The notes beneath the pieces were generated by a model that saw only the letters and a program-made list of their open reading frames with translations, did not search any database and was not told the origin of the DNA. Below are positions 15,152 to 23,290 of a stretch of DNA of 64,000 nucleotides, one piece after another (the first letter of the stretch is position 1; the number at the start of each line of letters is the position of its first letter). The stretch comes from an uncultured Clostridia bacterium (GTDB lineage: Bacteria; Bacillota; Clostridia; Christensenellales; Borkfalkiaceae). The stretch is taken from NCBI GenBank assembly GCA_934254825.1, contig CAKQMB010000001.1, positions 186,001-250,000 on the forward strand. The letters run 5' to 3'. A program made the position numbers and the translations under genes.

Positions 15152-17926
15152 ATGGTTTTCAAATGTAAAATGTGCGGCGGCACGATAGAATTCAGGCAGG
15201 GCGAAACGGTCGGCGTGTGCGACAGTTGCGGAACGAAACAAACCCTGCCCCGCCTTGACGACGATAAAAAAGCCAATTTATACGATCGCGCGAACCATTT
15301 CCGTCGGAATAACGAATTCGACAAGGCAATGGGCATTTACGAACAGATTTTGAACGAAGACGGCGCGGACGCGGAAGCGTACTGGTCGCTCGTTCTTTGC
15401 AGATACGGTATCGAATACGTCGAAGACCCCGCAAGTCACAAACGCGTTCCCACGGTAAACCGCGCTCAGTTCACGTCGATTTATATGGACGAAGACTATA
15501 AGTCCGCCCTGCAATACGCCGACGGCTATCAACGGCAGATTTACGAAGAGGAAGCGAAAGCTATCGACGATATACAAAAAGGCATACTCGAAATTTCCTC
15601 GAAAGAAGAGCCTTTCGACGTTTTTATCTGTTACAAAGAAACGGATAACAACGGCAGAAGAACTCAGGACAGCGTTCTTGCGAACGACCTTTATCATCAG
15701 CTCGTTCAGGAGGGTTTCAAAGTCTTTTTCGCGCGCATTACGCTTGAAGATAAGCTCGGATCGGCTTATGAGCCTTACATTTTCGCCGCGCTCAATTCCG
15801 CAAAAGTAATGGTTGTTCTCGGCTCTAAGCCCGAATATTTCAGCGCCGTATGGGTCAAAAACGAATGGTCGAGATATCTCGCGCTCGTTAAAAACAGCAA
15901 CGGCAAGAAAATGCTTATTCCCGCATATAAGGATATGGACCCGTACGACCTGCCCGAAGAATTTTCGCATTTGCAGGCGCAGGATATGTCCAAACTCGGC
16001 TTTATGCAGGATCTTATAAGGGGCATAAAAAAGATCGTGAACGCGTCCTCGGAAAAGCCTGCCGCAACGAAAGAAACCGTAGTTATAAATAACGGGAACG
16101 CGAACGTCGCTCCCCTTTTGAAGCGCGCGTTTATGTTCTTAGAGGACGGAAATTTCGAGGAAGCGGACGAATACTGCGAAAAGGTTCTCGACCAGGATCC
16201 CGAAAACGCCCAGGCGTATTTAGGTAAACTTCTTGCAGAACTTGAAGTAAAAACGAAGGATAAGCTTGTTAATTGCTCCACTCCTTTCGATAACAGCAAT
16301 AACTATCAGAAAGCCGTTCGTTTCGGCGATACCGCTTTGAAAAACGAGCTTAAAAATTGCGTAGATTATATAAGAAAACGCAACGAAGAAACGCGTTTAA
16401 ACGATACTTACAACAAAGCCTTATCGATAATGAAATCGGCAAAAACGGAAGAAGATTTTAAATCCGCCGCAAGCATTTTCAAAACAATTCCTAAATTTAA
16501 AGATTCCGCCGAGCTTGCCGAAAACTGCCTTGCGCAAGCGGAAAACAGCCGCAAAAACGCAATATATGAAAAGGCAAAATCGTTTTTTATATTGCGCGAC
16601 AAGATTAAAGACTATGAACAAGCAATAGAGTTATTCAATTCAATCTCAGGCTGGAAGGACAGCGATCAACAAATAGTTAAGTGTCAGGACAGAATAAAAG
16701 AACTGAAAGCCGAAGAAGAAAAAAAGCGTGCTGCCGCCGAAAAAGTCGCTAAAAAGGCTAAAAAAATTGCGCTTATCACAACGCCTATCGTATGTTTTGC
16801 CGTAGTATTTATAATTTTATTAGTCGGAATTATTATCCCGAACGCTAAATATAATTCGGCAATGGAGCTGTATAACGAGGGAAAATATCTCGAAGCCGCC
16901 GAAGCCTTCGGCAACGTAACCTACAAAGATAGCAAAAGTAAGATTCCGGAATGCAAATACAAATATGCAATGAGTTTATATAACGACGAAAAATATCTCG
17001 AATCGGCGGAAGCTTTTGGCAATGTTGACTATAAAGATAGTAAAACAATGGTATTAAAAAGCAAATACGAATACGCAATGAGCTTATTTAACAGCGAAAA
17101 ATATTTAGAAGCCGCCGAAGCATTTGCTAATGTAAACTATAAAGATAGCAAAACTATGGTGTCGGAATGCAAATATAATTACGCAATGAAGTTATATAAT
17201 GAAGAAAAATACATCGATGCCGCCGAAGCATTTAGGAATATAGACTATAAAAATAGTGACAAAGAAGCTTTAAAATGTTTTTTCTTTGCTCAAATAGAAA
17301 CTATCAAAAACGTGACATATGGACAAACTGTGAAATTTGGTCTTTACGAACAAGATAATGACACATCAAATGGTAAAGAAGAAATAGAATGGGAAGTTTT
17401 GAAAATTAACGACAACCAAATCCTATTATTAAGTAAATATGCCTTGGATTGCAAAGAATACAATTCGAAATATATAAATACCACATGGGAAGAATGTTCT
17501 TTACGTTCTTGGCTTAATAGCGCATTTTTAAACAATGCTTTTAGCGAGGAACACCGAAAAATAATCATATCAAATAATGTATCAGCGGACAAAAACCCAA
17601 AATTTAATACAAATTCCGGTAATGCAACAAATGATAAAGTATTCTTACTAAGCTTCACAGAAATAGAAAAATTTTTCCCTATTGCCGAATCAAGAAAGTG
17701 TATCCCGACAGCTTACGCTATAACCCAAGGAGTATATACGAATAGCAGTTACACAAAGGATGGCAAAGCCACCTGCTGGTGGTGGCTGCGGTCACCAGGA
17801 TACTATGGGAATTGTGCCGGTGTTATCAACAGCGACGGCTCTATCGGATACAATGGATCTCATGTCTCATCTGCTCGTGAGGGTATTCGTCCCGCCATTT
17901 GGCTCGACCTCGCCTCTCTCGCATAG
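15152..17926 (+). CDS. Zinc-ribbon/TIR transmembrane protein with outside repeats and DUF6273 lectin-like domain
   Basis: 924 residues in clear order: zinc ribbon (Cys5, 8, 23, 26); short helical repeat (about 40-85); TIR domain (about 153-295) with FDVFICYKETD and WVKNEWSRYL, where Glu238 is the likely catalytic or equivalent Glu of NAD-cleaving TIRs; helical repeats (320-520); Lys-rich stretch 521-538; one membrane helix (about 539-563); four about 35-residue repeats (YxxAMxLYNxxKYLEAAEAF); DUF6273 (about 720-924) ending WWWLRSPG ... GIRPAIWL. The positive charges before the helix put the TIR inside and the DUF6273 domain outside. Codon use is host-like up to about base 16800 and A/T-rich afterwards, apart from the last 170 bases. 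It is an architecture like a Toll receptor; signalling or defence is inferred. Confidence 0.85.
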   Translation: MVFKCKMCGGTIEFRQGETVGVCDSCGTKQTLPRLDDDKKANLYDRANHFRRNNEFDKAMGIYEQILNEDGADAEAYWSLVLCRYGIEYVEDPASHKRVPTVNRAQFTSIYMDEDYKSALQYADGYQRQIYEEEAKAIDDIQKGILEISSKEEPFDVFICYKETDNNGRRTQDSVLANDLYHQLVQEGFKVFFARITLEDKLGSAYEPYIFAALNSAKVMVVLGSKPEYFSAVWVKNEWSRYLALVKNSNGKKMLIPAYKDMDPYDLPEEFSHLQAQDMSKLGFMQDLIRGIKKIVNASSEKPAATKETVVINNGNANVAPLLKRAFMFLEDGNFEEADEYCEKVLDQDPENAQAYLGKLLAELEVKTKDKLVNCSTPFDNSNNYQKAVRFGDTALKNELKNCVDYIRKRNEETRLNDTYNKALSIMKSAKTEEDFKSAASIFKTIPKFKDSAELAENCLAQAENSRKNAIYEKAKSFFILRDKIKDYEQAIELFNSISGWKDSDQQIVKCQDRIKELKAEEEKKRAAAEKVAKKAKKIALITTPIVCFAVVFIILLVGIIIPNAKYNSAMELYNEGKYLEAAEAFGNVTYKDSKSKIPECKYKYAMSLYNDEKYLESAEAFGNVDYKDSKTMVLKSKYEYAMSLFNSEKYLEAAEAFANVNYKDSKTMVSECKYNYAMKLYNEEKYIDAAEAFRNIDYKNSDKEALKCFFFAQIETIKNVTYGQTVKFGLYEQDNDTSNGKEEIEWEVLKINDNQILLLSKYALDCKEYNSKYINTTWEECSLRSWLNSAFLNNAFSEEHRKIIISNNVSADKNPKFNTNSGNATNDKVFLLSFTEIEKFFPIAESRKCIPTAYAITQGVYTNSSYTKDGKATCWWWLRSPGYYGNCAGVINSDGSIGYNGSHVSSAREGIRPAIWLDLASLA

Positions 17927-17953
17927 CAGAAAAACAAAAAAGGATAAATAAAT

Positions 17954-18295
17954 ATGACAAAAGGATATAAATTTTATATTGATGAAAAAGACAACTTGTT
18001 TTATTTCGGACTTTATCCGAATAACAACAATTTTGAAGAAATAGGAATATCAAACGGATTTGAAACGTATGAATCGGCATTTAAAAAATTAACTATGTTT
18101 CGAACACTTTTAAAGGAAGGCAAAGACATTTTCGAAATAAAAAGGATAGAACGTAAGTTTATATTCATATTAAAGAAGAATAAGTTTTCTTTACAATTTT
18201 ACAGAGTAAAAAGTTACGATCAACTAATAAACTGTAAAAACGCAATAAAGAAAATAATTGAAAATTTTGACGCCCCTCTTTTAGAAAGACCTTAA
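17954..18295 (+). CDS. Small protein, possibly DUF1508/YegP-like, end of the TIR operon
   Basis: 113 residues, A/T-rich, 27 bases after the TIR gene with GGAT(A) as a weak binding site. The N-terminal half (KFYIDEKDNLFYFGLYPNN ... SNGFETYESAFKKL) resembles the short beta repeat of DUF1508, but the match is by eye and faint. The C-terminal half is basic. It is closed by the strong hairpin at 18327. Function unknown. Confidence 0.65.
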   Translation: MTKGYKFYIDEKDNLFYFGLYPNNNNFEEIGISNGFETYESAFKKLTMFRTLLKEGKDIFEIKRIERKFIFILKKNKFSLQFYRVKSYDQLINCKNAIKKIIENFDAPLLERP

Positions 18296-18326
18296 AGACA
18301 AAACTTTCGCATATTTTACAATCAAA

Positions 18327-18370
18327 CAGCCGCGAGGTTTCGGATAAATCCGAAACCTCGCGGCTGTATT
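18327..18370 (+). terminator. Terminator of the SPFH-TIR operon
   Basis: CAGCCGCGAGGTTTCGGAT pairs perfectly with its inverse, then TATTATTATA. Confidence 0.85.
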
Positions 18371-18562
18371 ATTATAAAAGCAGTGGCAACAAGCAGTAAC
18401 ACATTTGTTACTTAATATTTCTGGTAAGTTTACCATTTTTATTAAGTGGAAATATTTAAATCGTTCATTTTAACTTAAGTAAAAATTGAAAACTTAGAAT
18501 TTAATCATTGACAATTTTGGAATTTTATTTGATATTTCCTTTATCGCAAAACGTAACAAATT
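18371..18562. other. A/T-rich gap without a recognised feature
   Basis: Nothing gene-like is seen in about 190 bp between the TIR operon terminator and the terminator of toxN. Confidence 0.6.
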
Positions 18563-18608
18563 AAAACCCCCAGTAATGCAAATTAAAAATTGCACTCTCG
18601 GGGTTTTA
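18563..18608 (-). terminator. Terminator of toxN
   Basis: AAAACCCC(C)AG...TGCAA pairs with TTGCA...CTCGGGGTTTT; T-rich on both strands, so it works leftward after toxN. Confidence 0.75.
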
Positions 18609-18623
18609 TCTTTTATGAAAATT

Positions 18624-19145
18624 TTATTCATTCCAACCTTTTATTTTAATGTATTCGCTCATTTTCTGTTCATCCATACCAAAATTACAACATCTTGCTA
18701 TGAGTTGCGGATAGCCTTTTCCGTTTATGATTTGATTGTATAATTTCAATGCTTTATTTAAAATGTCGTCTTTATGAGAATTGCACCAGGTTAATTGATT
18801 TTCAAGCAATCTTTTATAAGCAATATTTGCTTTATCATCGGTAGGCAGCACGGTCGGATTTATCAAAGTCACGGAATTATTATGTATCGGAATCATATTG
18901 TTTAAATTTATTGCACCATATTGTCCGCCGTCTATTTTGATAAAATCAATTTGATTTTTCATTGTTAAATGTTTTGGTTTCGGAGAACTCAACGGCGCAT
19001 AATAATTTATTCCGTTAACTTCCAGCAATATGCCGACAAAAGGGCGATTTGCCTTTTTATCCATTGTATATGGAACACAGGGATCTGTTTTCCGTAAAAA
19101 ATCACAATAAACCGAATCGACAATATAAAATGAAAGTCTCGTCAT
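18624..19145 (-). CDS. toxN: ToxN/AbiQ-family endoribonuclease toxin (type III TA)
   Basis: 173 residues. The opening RLSFYIVDSVYCDFLR, RPFVGILLEVNGINYYAPLSSPK and DGGQYGAINLNNMIP blocks are hallmarks of ToxN/AbiQ/CptN toxins. These cut RNA and are held inactive by a repeated pseudoknot RNA. ATG 19145 has GGAG upstream. It is preceded on the same strand by a weak hairpin terminator and by three 34-35-nt repeats with their own perfect promoter, the exact layout of toxI-toxN. A/T-rich composition unlike the flanks suggests transfer. Known relatives give abortive-infection phage defence or plasmid stability. Confidence 0.92.
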   Translation of the reverse strand: MTRLSFYIVDSVYCDFLRKTDPCVPYTMDKKANRPFVGILLEVNGINYYAPLSSPKPKHLTMKNQIDFIKIDGGQYGAINLNNMIPIHNNSVTLINPTVLPTDDKANIAYKRLLENQLTWCNSHKDDILNKALKLYNQIINGKGYPQLIARCCNFGMDEQKMSEYIKIKGWNE

Positions 19146-19160
19146 CTTTTGTACTCCATA

Positions 19161-19192
19161 AAAATGAGGTCGAGGAAAAATCCCCGACCTCG
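19161..19192 (-). terminator. Intergenic terminator between the antitoxin RNA and toxN
   Basis: Leftward GAGGTCGGGGA, short loop, TCCTCGACCTC, then ATTTTTA. In type III TA systems such a leaky terminator sets the RNA:toxin ratio. Confidence 0.8.
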
Positions 19193-19305
19193 CCTTTTTT
19201 AGCTCCCACTTAAGGTAGGGTACACCGCTTTTTTAATTCCCACTTAAGGTAGGGTACACCATCTTTTTTAGCTCCCACTTTTTGGCAGGGTACTCCGCTT
19301 TTTAT
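19193..19305 (-). ncRNA. toxI: ToxI-type antitoxin RNA with three tandem repeats
   Basis: Three leftward repeats whose plus-strand cores begin at 19201, 19235 and 19270 (period 34-35). Each contains the complement of TCCCACTTAAGGTAGGGTACACC; the copy nearest the promoter differs (TTTTTGGCAGGGTACTCC). Each unit is separated by an A-rich stretch on the RNA, where ToxN would cut. Each would form one pseudoknot guarding one toxin. Confidence 0.88.
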
Positions 19306-19311
19306 ACTTAC

Positions 19312-19340
19312 ATTATATACGCTTATTTTTAAATTGTCAA
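19312..19340 (-). promoter_or_regulatory. Promoter of toxI-toxN
   Basis: Leftward TTGACA (19340-19335), 17 bp, TATAAT (19317-19312): perfect consensus, as expected for abundant antitoxin RNA. Confidence 0.9.
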
Positions 19341-19465
19341 TAGTATAATGCACTTTTTTAGACTATTTCATTATTTGTCTCTATCACTATTATATGCTGA
19401 AAAAGTATTTTTATTCTTTCGTGACTTATAAAAACAAAATAAAACAATTTCAACGCAACAAAAGT

Positions 19466-20623
19466 CTACTCTTCATCGTCGGTTTCGTTATCGTCGGTTT
19501 CGTCGTCGAATTCGCCGTTTTCATTGTACTCTTCGTCGTATTTCTTCGCCATTTGCTCCGCATCGTAAAACTTACCGTATTTTTCAGACATTTTTTCCGC
19601 GTCGTAAGCTTTGCCGTATTTTTCGGACATTTTCTCGGCATCGTAAAGCTTGTCGAAAACTTTGGAAAGAGATTTCGTCACTTTGTCCGATACCGTTTCC
19701 GAAACTTCCGAACCGTTAATCGTTACGCTGCCCGAAACGCAGGACGTTTTATACTGCCCCACTTCGCCCGAAATTTCCGCGTCGCCCGAAACAACGCTTA
19801 CTTCAACCGAATTCGCCTTGGCTTTTTCGATATCGATATCGCCCGAAACCGAGGAAATTTTGAGCGACTCCGTGGTTAAATTTTTTATTTTCGCGTCGCC
19901 CGAAACGGTGGAAAGCTTAACCGAGGGCGAGCTTAAATATCCGACATTAAGATCACCCGAAACGGTTTTTATAACCGCTTTTTCGCTCACTTCGATTTCT
20001 CCGAAAACGATATCGCCCGAACCCGCCGAACTTACTTCAAAATTACGGGTTTTGACGGAAAACCGCGAAGCGTCGATATCGCCCGCCGCCGAGGACAGCA
20101 AAACGTTGTTAAAAACAAGATTTTTATCGACGCGAACAATCAATTCTCCGCGCTTGCCGACCTTCATATTCCCCGAGGTTTCCTTGGGTTTTACCTTTAA
20201 ACTTCTTTCGGTTGCGGTTATATCGTAATATTCGCCGAACGCGCCGTCCGTCTTGCAGCTTATGCCTCGCATATCTCCCGAAAAAATCGTCAGATCGAAC
20301 CCGTGCGCGATTTCTATAACAAAATCGTTGTCCGAACTCTCACTGTCGAAAGCGGCGTTTTCGTCGGTCTCGCGGTCGTTTTTGTCGTCATATTCCGATT
20401 TTTCGCTCGATTTTTCAAACGATTTTTCAAACGGTTTTTCGTCTACGCATTCCTTATTTACGATATCTTCCGCTTTTCCGAATTTTTCGAGCGCTTCCTC
20501 TTCGGTGAACCCCGCCTCTAAGGCAAGCGCGTATCTTCTTTTGTATTTTTCTATGATTTTATCGGCGTTTACGCCTTTTTTATTTGCTTCTTCCTCTATT
20601 TTCTTTAAAAAATCCTCGAACAT
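19466..20623 (-). CDS. DUF1700/DUF4097-type putative adhesin-fold protein
   Basis: 385 residues. The N-terminal helical part (about 1-60; KYALALEAGFTEEEALEKFG-like) resembles DUF1700/HAAS proteins that read short helical tails. After an acidic linker comes a right-handed beta-helix of DUF4097 type (about 110-310) with repeated VSGD turns. The C-terminal tail has three near-identical YDAEKMSEKYGK units and ends in an Asp/Glu stretch. No signal peptide. It is the second gene after a DUF2089 regulator; such pairs occur in Bacillota, with envelope-related roles proposed but not settled. Confidence 0.8.
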   Translation of the reverse strand: MFEDFLKKIEEEANKKGVNADKIIEKYKRRYALALEAGFTEEEALEKFGKAEDIVNKECVDEKPFEKSFEKSSEKSEYDDKNDRETDENAAFDSESSDNDFVIEIAHGFDLTIFSGDMRGISCKTDGAFGEYYDITATERSLKVKPKETSGNMKVGKRGELIVRVDKNLVFNNVLLSSAAGDIDASRFSVKTRNFEVSSAGSGDIVFGEIEVSEKAVIKTVSGDLNVGYLSSPSVKLSTVSGDAKIKNLTTESLKISSVSGDIDIEKAKANSVEVSVVSGDAEISGEVGQYKTSCVSGSVTINGSEVSETVSDKVTKSLSKVFDKLYDAEKMSEKYGKAYDAEKMSEKYGKFYDAEQMAKKYDEEYNENGEFDDETDDNETDDEE

Positions 20624-20672
20624 TTTTCGTTCCTCCGTTTTAAAATTTTTCGGCTTGAAAAATTAAGGCTTT

Positions 20673-21044
20673 TCATATCTGCTTTAACATTTCTTCCGCT
20701 TCGTCGAAATTTATTTCGCCGCTTTTAAGCATTTTCAGTATTTCTTCTCTCGTCGGCTTCACCGCGCTTACGACTTTTTTATCGAAATCGAGACTCGTTA
20801 TAAGCGTTTCGAGATACTTTTTAACGGTCGGGTAAGAAATATTCATTTCGCTTTCCACGGCTTTGATATTACCCGCGTTTTTGATGAAAATAAGCGCGAA
20901 ATTCTGCAATTCTTCGCTCAAATAATCGAATTTGCTAAGTTTGAATTCGCCCTGAATTTTCGTTCCGCAAGACTTGCACGAAAGCTCGCTCACTATAAGT
21001 TTTTCACTGCAAACGGGGCAAGTTCCCAACAACTTTTTCTTCAT
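20673..21044 (-). CDS. DUF2089-family zinc-ribbon/HTH regulator
   Basis: 123 residues: zinc ribbon (Cys9, 12, 23, 26), a helix-turn-helix (about 52-88; NIKAVESEMNISYPTVKKYLETL) and a C-terminal SHOCT-like helical hairpin (EEILKMLKSGEINFDEAEEML). It probably controls its own operon, including the DUF4097 gene 50 bases downstream. A perfect leftward promoter lies at 21113-21141. Confidence 0.85.
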   Translation of the reverse strand: MKKKLLGTCPVCSEKLIVSELSCKSCGTKIQGEFKLSKFDYLSEELQNFALIFIKNAGNIKAVESEMNISYPTVKKYLETLITSLDFDKKVVSAVKPTREEILKMLKSGEINFDEAEEMLKQI

Positions 21045-21112
21045 AATATCTTTAAGGTCCTTTAAGATTCTGTTTTATAATCTCTTGCGTCCGCAAGTTT
21101 GATTATGGCTGT

Positions 21113-21141
21113 ATTATAATCCCAAACTTTTACTCTGTCAA
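21113..21141 (-). promoter_or_regulatory. Promoter of the DUF2089-DUF4097 operon
   Basis: Leftward TTGACA (21141-21136), 17 bp, TATAAT (21118-21113). Confidence 0.88.
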
Positions 21142-21216
21142 GCGTTTTGATAAATATTTTTAATTTATTTTTTAATTTTATTTATTTTTGATTTAAGATT
21201 TTTAATTTTTGGCAAG

Positions 21217-21262
21217 ATAAAACCCCGAGGTATCGCGTCAACGACAATCCCCGGGGTTTGGT
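21217..21262. terminator. Hairpin with CCCCGAGG/CCCCGGGG arms
   Basis: AAAACCCCGAGG and ATCCCCGGGGTTT can pair; T-rich rightward end. It stands alone, between two leftward operons. Confidence 0.5.
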
Positions 21263-21302
21263 TGTATTATATATTGTTTTCATTTTCGGCGTTATCTTTT
21301 CC

Positions 21303-21340
21303 CCTCATCAGTCGCTATGCGACAGCTCCTCCCCAAAAAA
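21303..21340. repeat. REP-like element with GTCGCTATGCGAC palindrome
   Basis: CCTCATCAGTCGCTATGCGACAGC... followed by CTCCTCCCC; the form resembles dispersed intergenic repeats of gut Clostridia, recalled from memory. Single copy in this window. Confidence 0.45.
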
Positions 21341-21462
21341 AACGTCTCTTTTCTTCGAAAATTCCCGTAAAACGGGGAAGCCGTTTAAATAACGATTTGC
21401 TCTTAACATAAAAAGCGGGCGATTGATAATCACCCCTACTTAATTGTTGCAAAAAAAACCTT

Positions 21463-21510
21463 GCCTTCTCCATTTGGAGAAGGTGTCGGCGAATGCCGAC
21501 GGAAGAGGAC
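21463..21510 (+). repeat. REP1 dispersed repeat copy b
   Basis: Better-preserved copy: CCTTCTCCATTTGGAGAAGG stem then GTCGGCGAATGCCGAC and GGAAGAGGAC. It is followed by a 14-bp dispersed word and a REP2 palindrome. Confidence 0.75.
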
Positions 21511-21534
21511 AATCGAGAGGTGAAAATGCGCCTA

Positions 21535-21548
21535 TAAGTCGATTAACG
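21535..21548 (+). repeat. Dispersed 14-bp word, copy 3
   Basis: Intergenic, between REP1b and REP2b, with the CCTATAAG extension. Confidence 0.7.
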
Positions 21549-21585
21549 ACTATTTTAGGCTTCATTATCCATCAAATAAATTTTA

Positions 21586-21608
21586 GGGGGCGAACATTGT
21601 TCGCCCGC
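21586..21608. repeat. REP2 palindrome copy b
   Basis: GGGGGCGAACATTGTTCGCCC; it lies 15 bases past the phoR stop codon and may act as a transcript end. Confidence 0.7.
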
Positions 21609-21622
21609 TCAGATGATATTTT

Positions 21623-23290
21623 TTATTCGGGGAAAGAAACCGTTACCGTCGTGCCTTCGCCTATTTTCGAGTCGAGCTTTAAATCGGCGTTATAAACGGC
21701 GCAGATATGCTTGACGATAGCAAGCCCTAAACCCGTTCCGCCCATTTCGCGCGAGCGGGATTTATCAACGCGATAAAACCTTTCGAAAATTCTTTCTTTG
21801 TCTTTATCGTCTATGCCTATTCCGTCGTCCTTAACGGCGAGAATTGTTTTTCCGTCCGTTTTTCCGACTTTCACCCAAACGTGACCGCCCGCTTCGTTAT
21901 ATCTCACGGCGTTTTCGGTAAGGTTTTTGACAAGTTCAACGGCGTGTTCCTTCTCGGCTTCGATCTCGCCCGAACCGCTTACTTCGACAGTCACTTTTTT
22001 CTGTTCGGCAAGCCCGGAAAGGCTTTCTTTAACGTCCTCGCAAACTTTGAAAAGATCAACTCTTTCCTTTATCGGACTTCTCTCCGCTTCAAGCTTGGAA
22101 AGGTTTAACATATCGTTGATAAGAAGGACTATCCTGTCCGTCTCTTTGGCGATTTTCTCGGATAATTCCTTGGTTTTTTCGTCCGTCGTGGACAGACAAA
22201 TAATATCGTTGAAACCTTTTATCGCGGTGAGCGGAGTTTTCAGCTCGTGCGACGCGTTAGCAAAGAACTCGCTTCTCGTTTTCTCGCTGTTTTTAACGGC
22301 GGTGATATCCGTCATCACGATAACGGCGTAACCCCTTTCAAGCATTTTTACGGAAGTCATATAGATTTTTCCGCCCGTTTTTACTTCGAAAGAACAGTTT
22401 TCGCTCGTATCAAGGCATTTTTCGACGCCGTTATTGAATTTCTCGTTTTCCGTCAGAACGCCGTAATTTTTGCCTTCCGCGTTTTTAACCGAGAAGATAG
22501 CGGCGGCGTTGGCGTTCACTCGTTCAATGCTTCCGTCCTTATCCAGAACGACTATTCCGTCCGAAATGTTATCGAGGATATAATCGAGCCTTTCTTTGTC
22601 GTTTCTCGCCTCTTCGATGCTGACTTTCAGGCGTTCGCTCACGTCGTTGATTTCGGAAAGCATAGCGTTGATTTCCTCGTCGTTGCCGCGAGGGATCGAC
22701 GGCGAATAATCTCCGTTTTTAACGGCGGTTATCTTGTCTTTAACGTCCTTAATCGGCTTTAAAAGACTGCTCGTCATAAGTATGCTTGCTATATAGCAAA
22801 CGAAAATCGCCGCGATTAAAACGTAAATCATCGTGGGGATAGTGCTTCTGACGTAATCGTCCGCGCTCGCCACGGGGATAGACACTCTCAAAAATATATA
22901 GCTGTCCGCCAAATCGATTTTTTCGGCGTAATAAACCATTTCTTTTTTAACCGACGAGCTGTATCTGAACACGGCTTTCGGCTCGCCTTTGAGCGCGGCT
23001 ACGATCTCCTCTCTGTCAAGGTGATTGCCGCTTATATCGCCCTCGCTGTCGGCTAAAACTTTTCCGTCGTAATTTATGAAAGTAACTCTGACGTTCTCGG
23101 GAACGTTCTTGACGGCGTTATCGATATCTTTTTCTTCGAAAACAGACGTATACGCCTCGGCGAGAGCCTGAGTTTCCGCCGCCGCGGTCAGGCGGTGCGA
23201 GCTTTTGTTGACAGATATTCCCGAAAGGAATACCGTAAGCAACGCGAGCGTTACTATTATAAGATTAAAAATCAATAATTTATGTTTCAT
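21623..23290 (-). CDS. phoR: PhoR-type sensor histidine kinase
   Basis: 555 residues. Membrane helices at about 5-24 and 151-172 flank an outside sensor domain; then HAMP (about 173-225), PAS (about 235-330), HisKA with phospho-acceptor His348 (NASHELKTPL), and HATPase_c (DDGIGIDDKD, GGTGLGLAIVKH). It should phosphorylate the regulator encoded just upstream (4-bp overlap). Its place at the end of the pst operon argues for phosphate sensing, with PhoU linking transport to the kinase as known in E. coli and inferred here. Confidence 0.92.
   Translation of the reverse strand: MKHKLLIFNLIIVTLALLTVFLSGISVNKSSHRLTAAAETQALAEAYTSVFEEKDIDNAVKNVPENVRVTFINYDGKVLADSEGDISGNHLDREEIVAALKGEPKAVFRYSSSVKKEMVYYAEKIDLADSYIFLRVSIPVASADDYVRSTIPTMIYVLIAAIFVCYIASILMTSSLLKPIKDVKDKITAVKNGDYSPSIPRGNDEEINAMLSEINDVSERLKVSIEEARNDKERLDYILDNISDGIVVLDKDGSIERVNANAAAIFSVKNAEGKNYGVLTENEKFNNGVEKCLDTSENCSFEVKTGGKIYMTSVKMLERGYAVIVMTDITAVKNSEKTRSEFFANASHELKTPLTAIKGFNDIICLSTTDEKTKELSEKIAKETDRIVLLINDMLNLSKLEAERSPIKERVDLFKVCEDVKESLSGLAEQKKVTVEVSGSGEIEAEKEHAVELVKNLTENAVRYNEAGGHVWVKVGKTDGKTILAVKDDGIGIDDKDKERIFERFYRVDKSRSREMGGTGLGLAIVKHICAVYNADLKLDSKIGEGTTVTVSFPE

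Noticed and set aside
19193..19305. CRISPR array
   Set aside because: Repeats abut without unique spacers and lie between a promoter and a ToxN gene, which is the type III antitoxin layout.
20303..20666. Ser/Phe-rich rightward frames opposite the DUF4097 gene
   Set aside because: Shadows made by the Glu/Lys-rich linker of the real gene.
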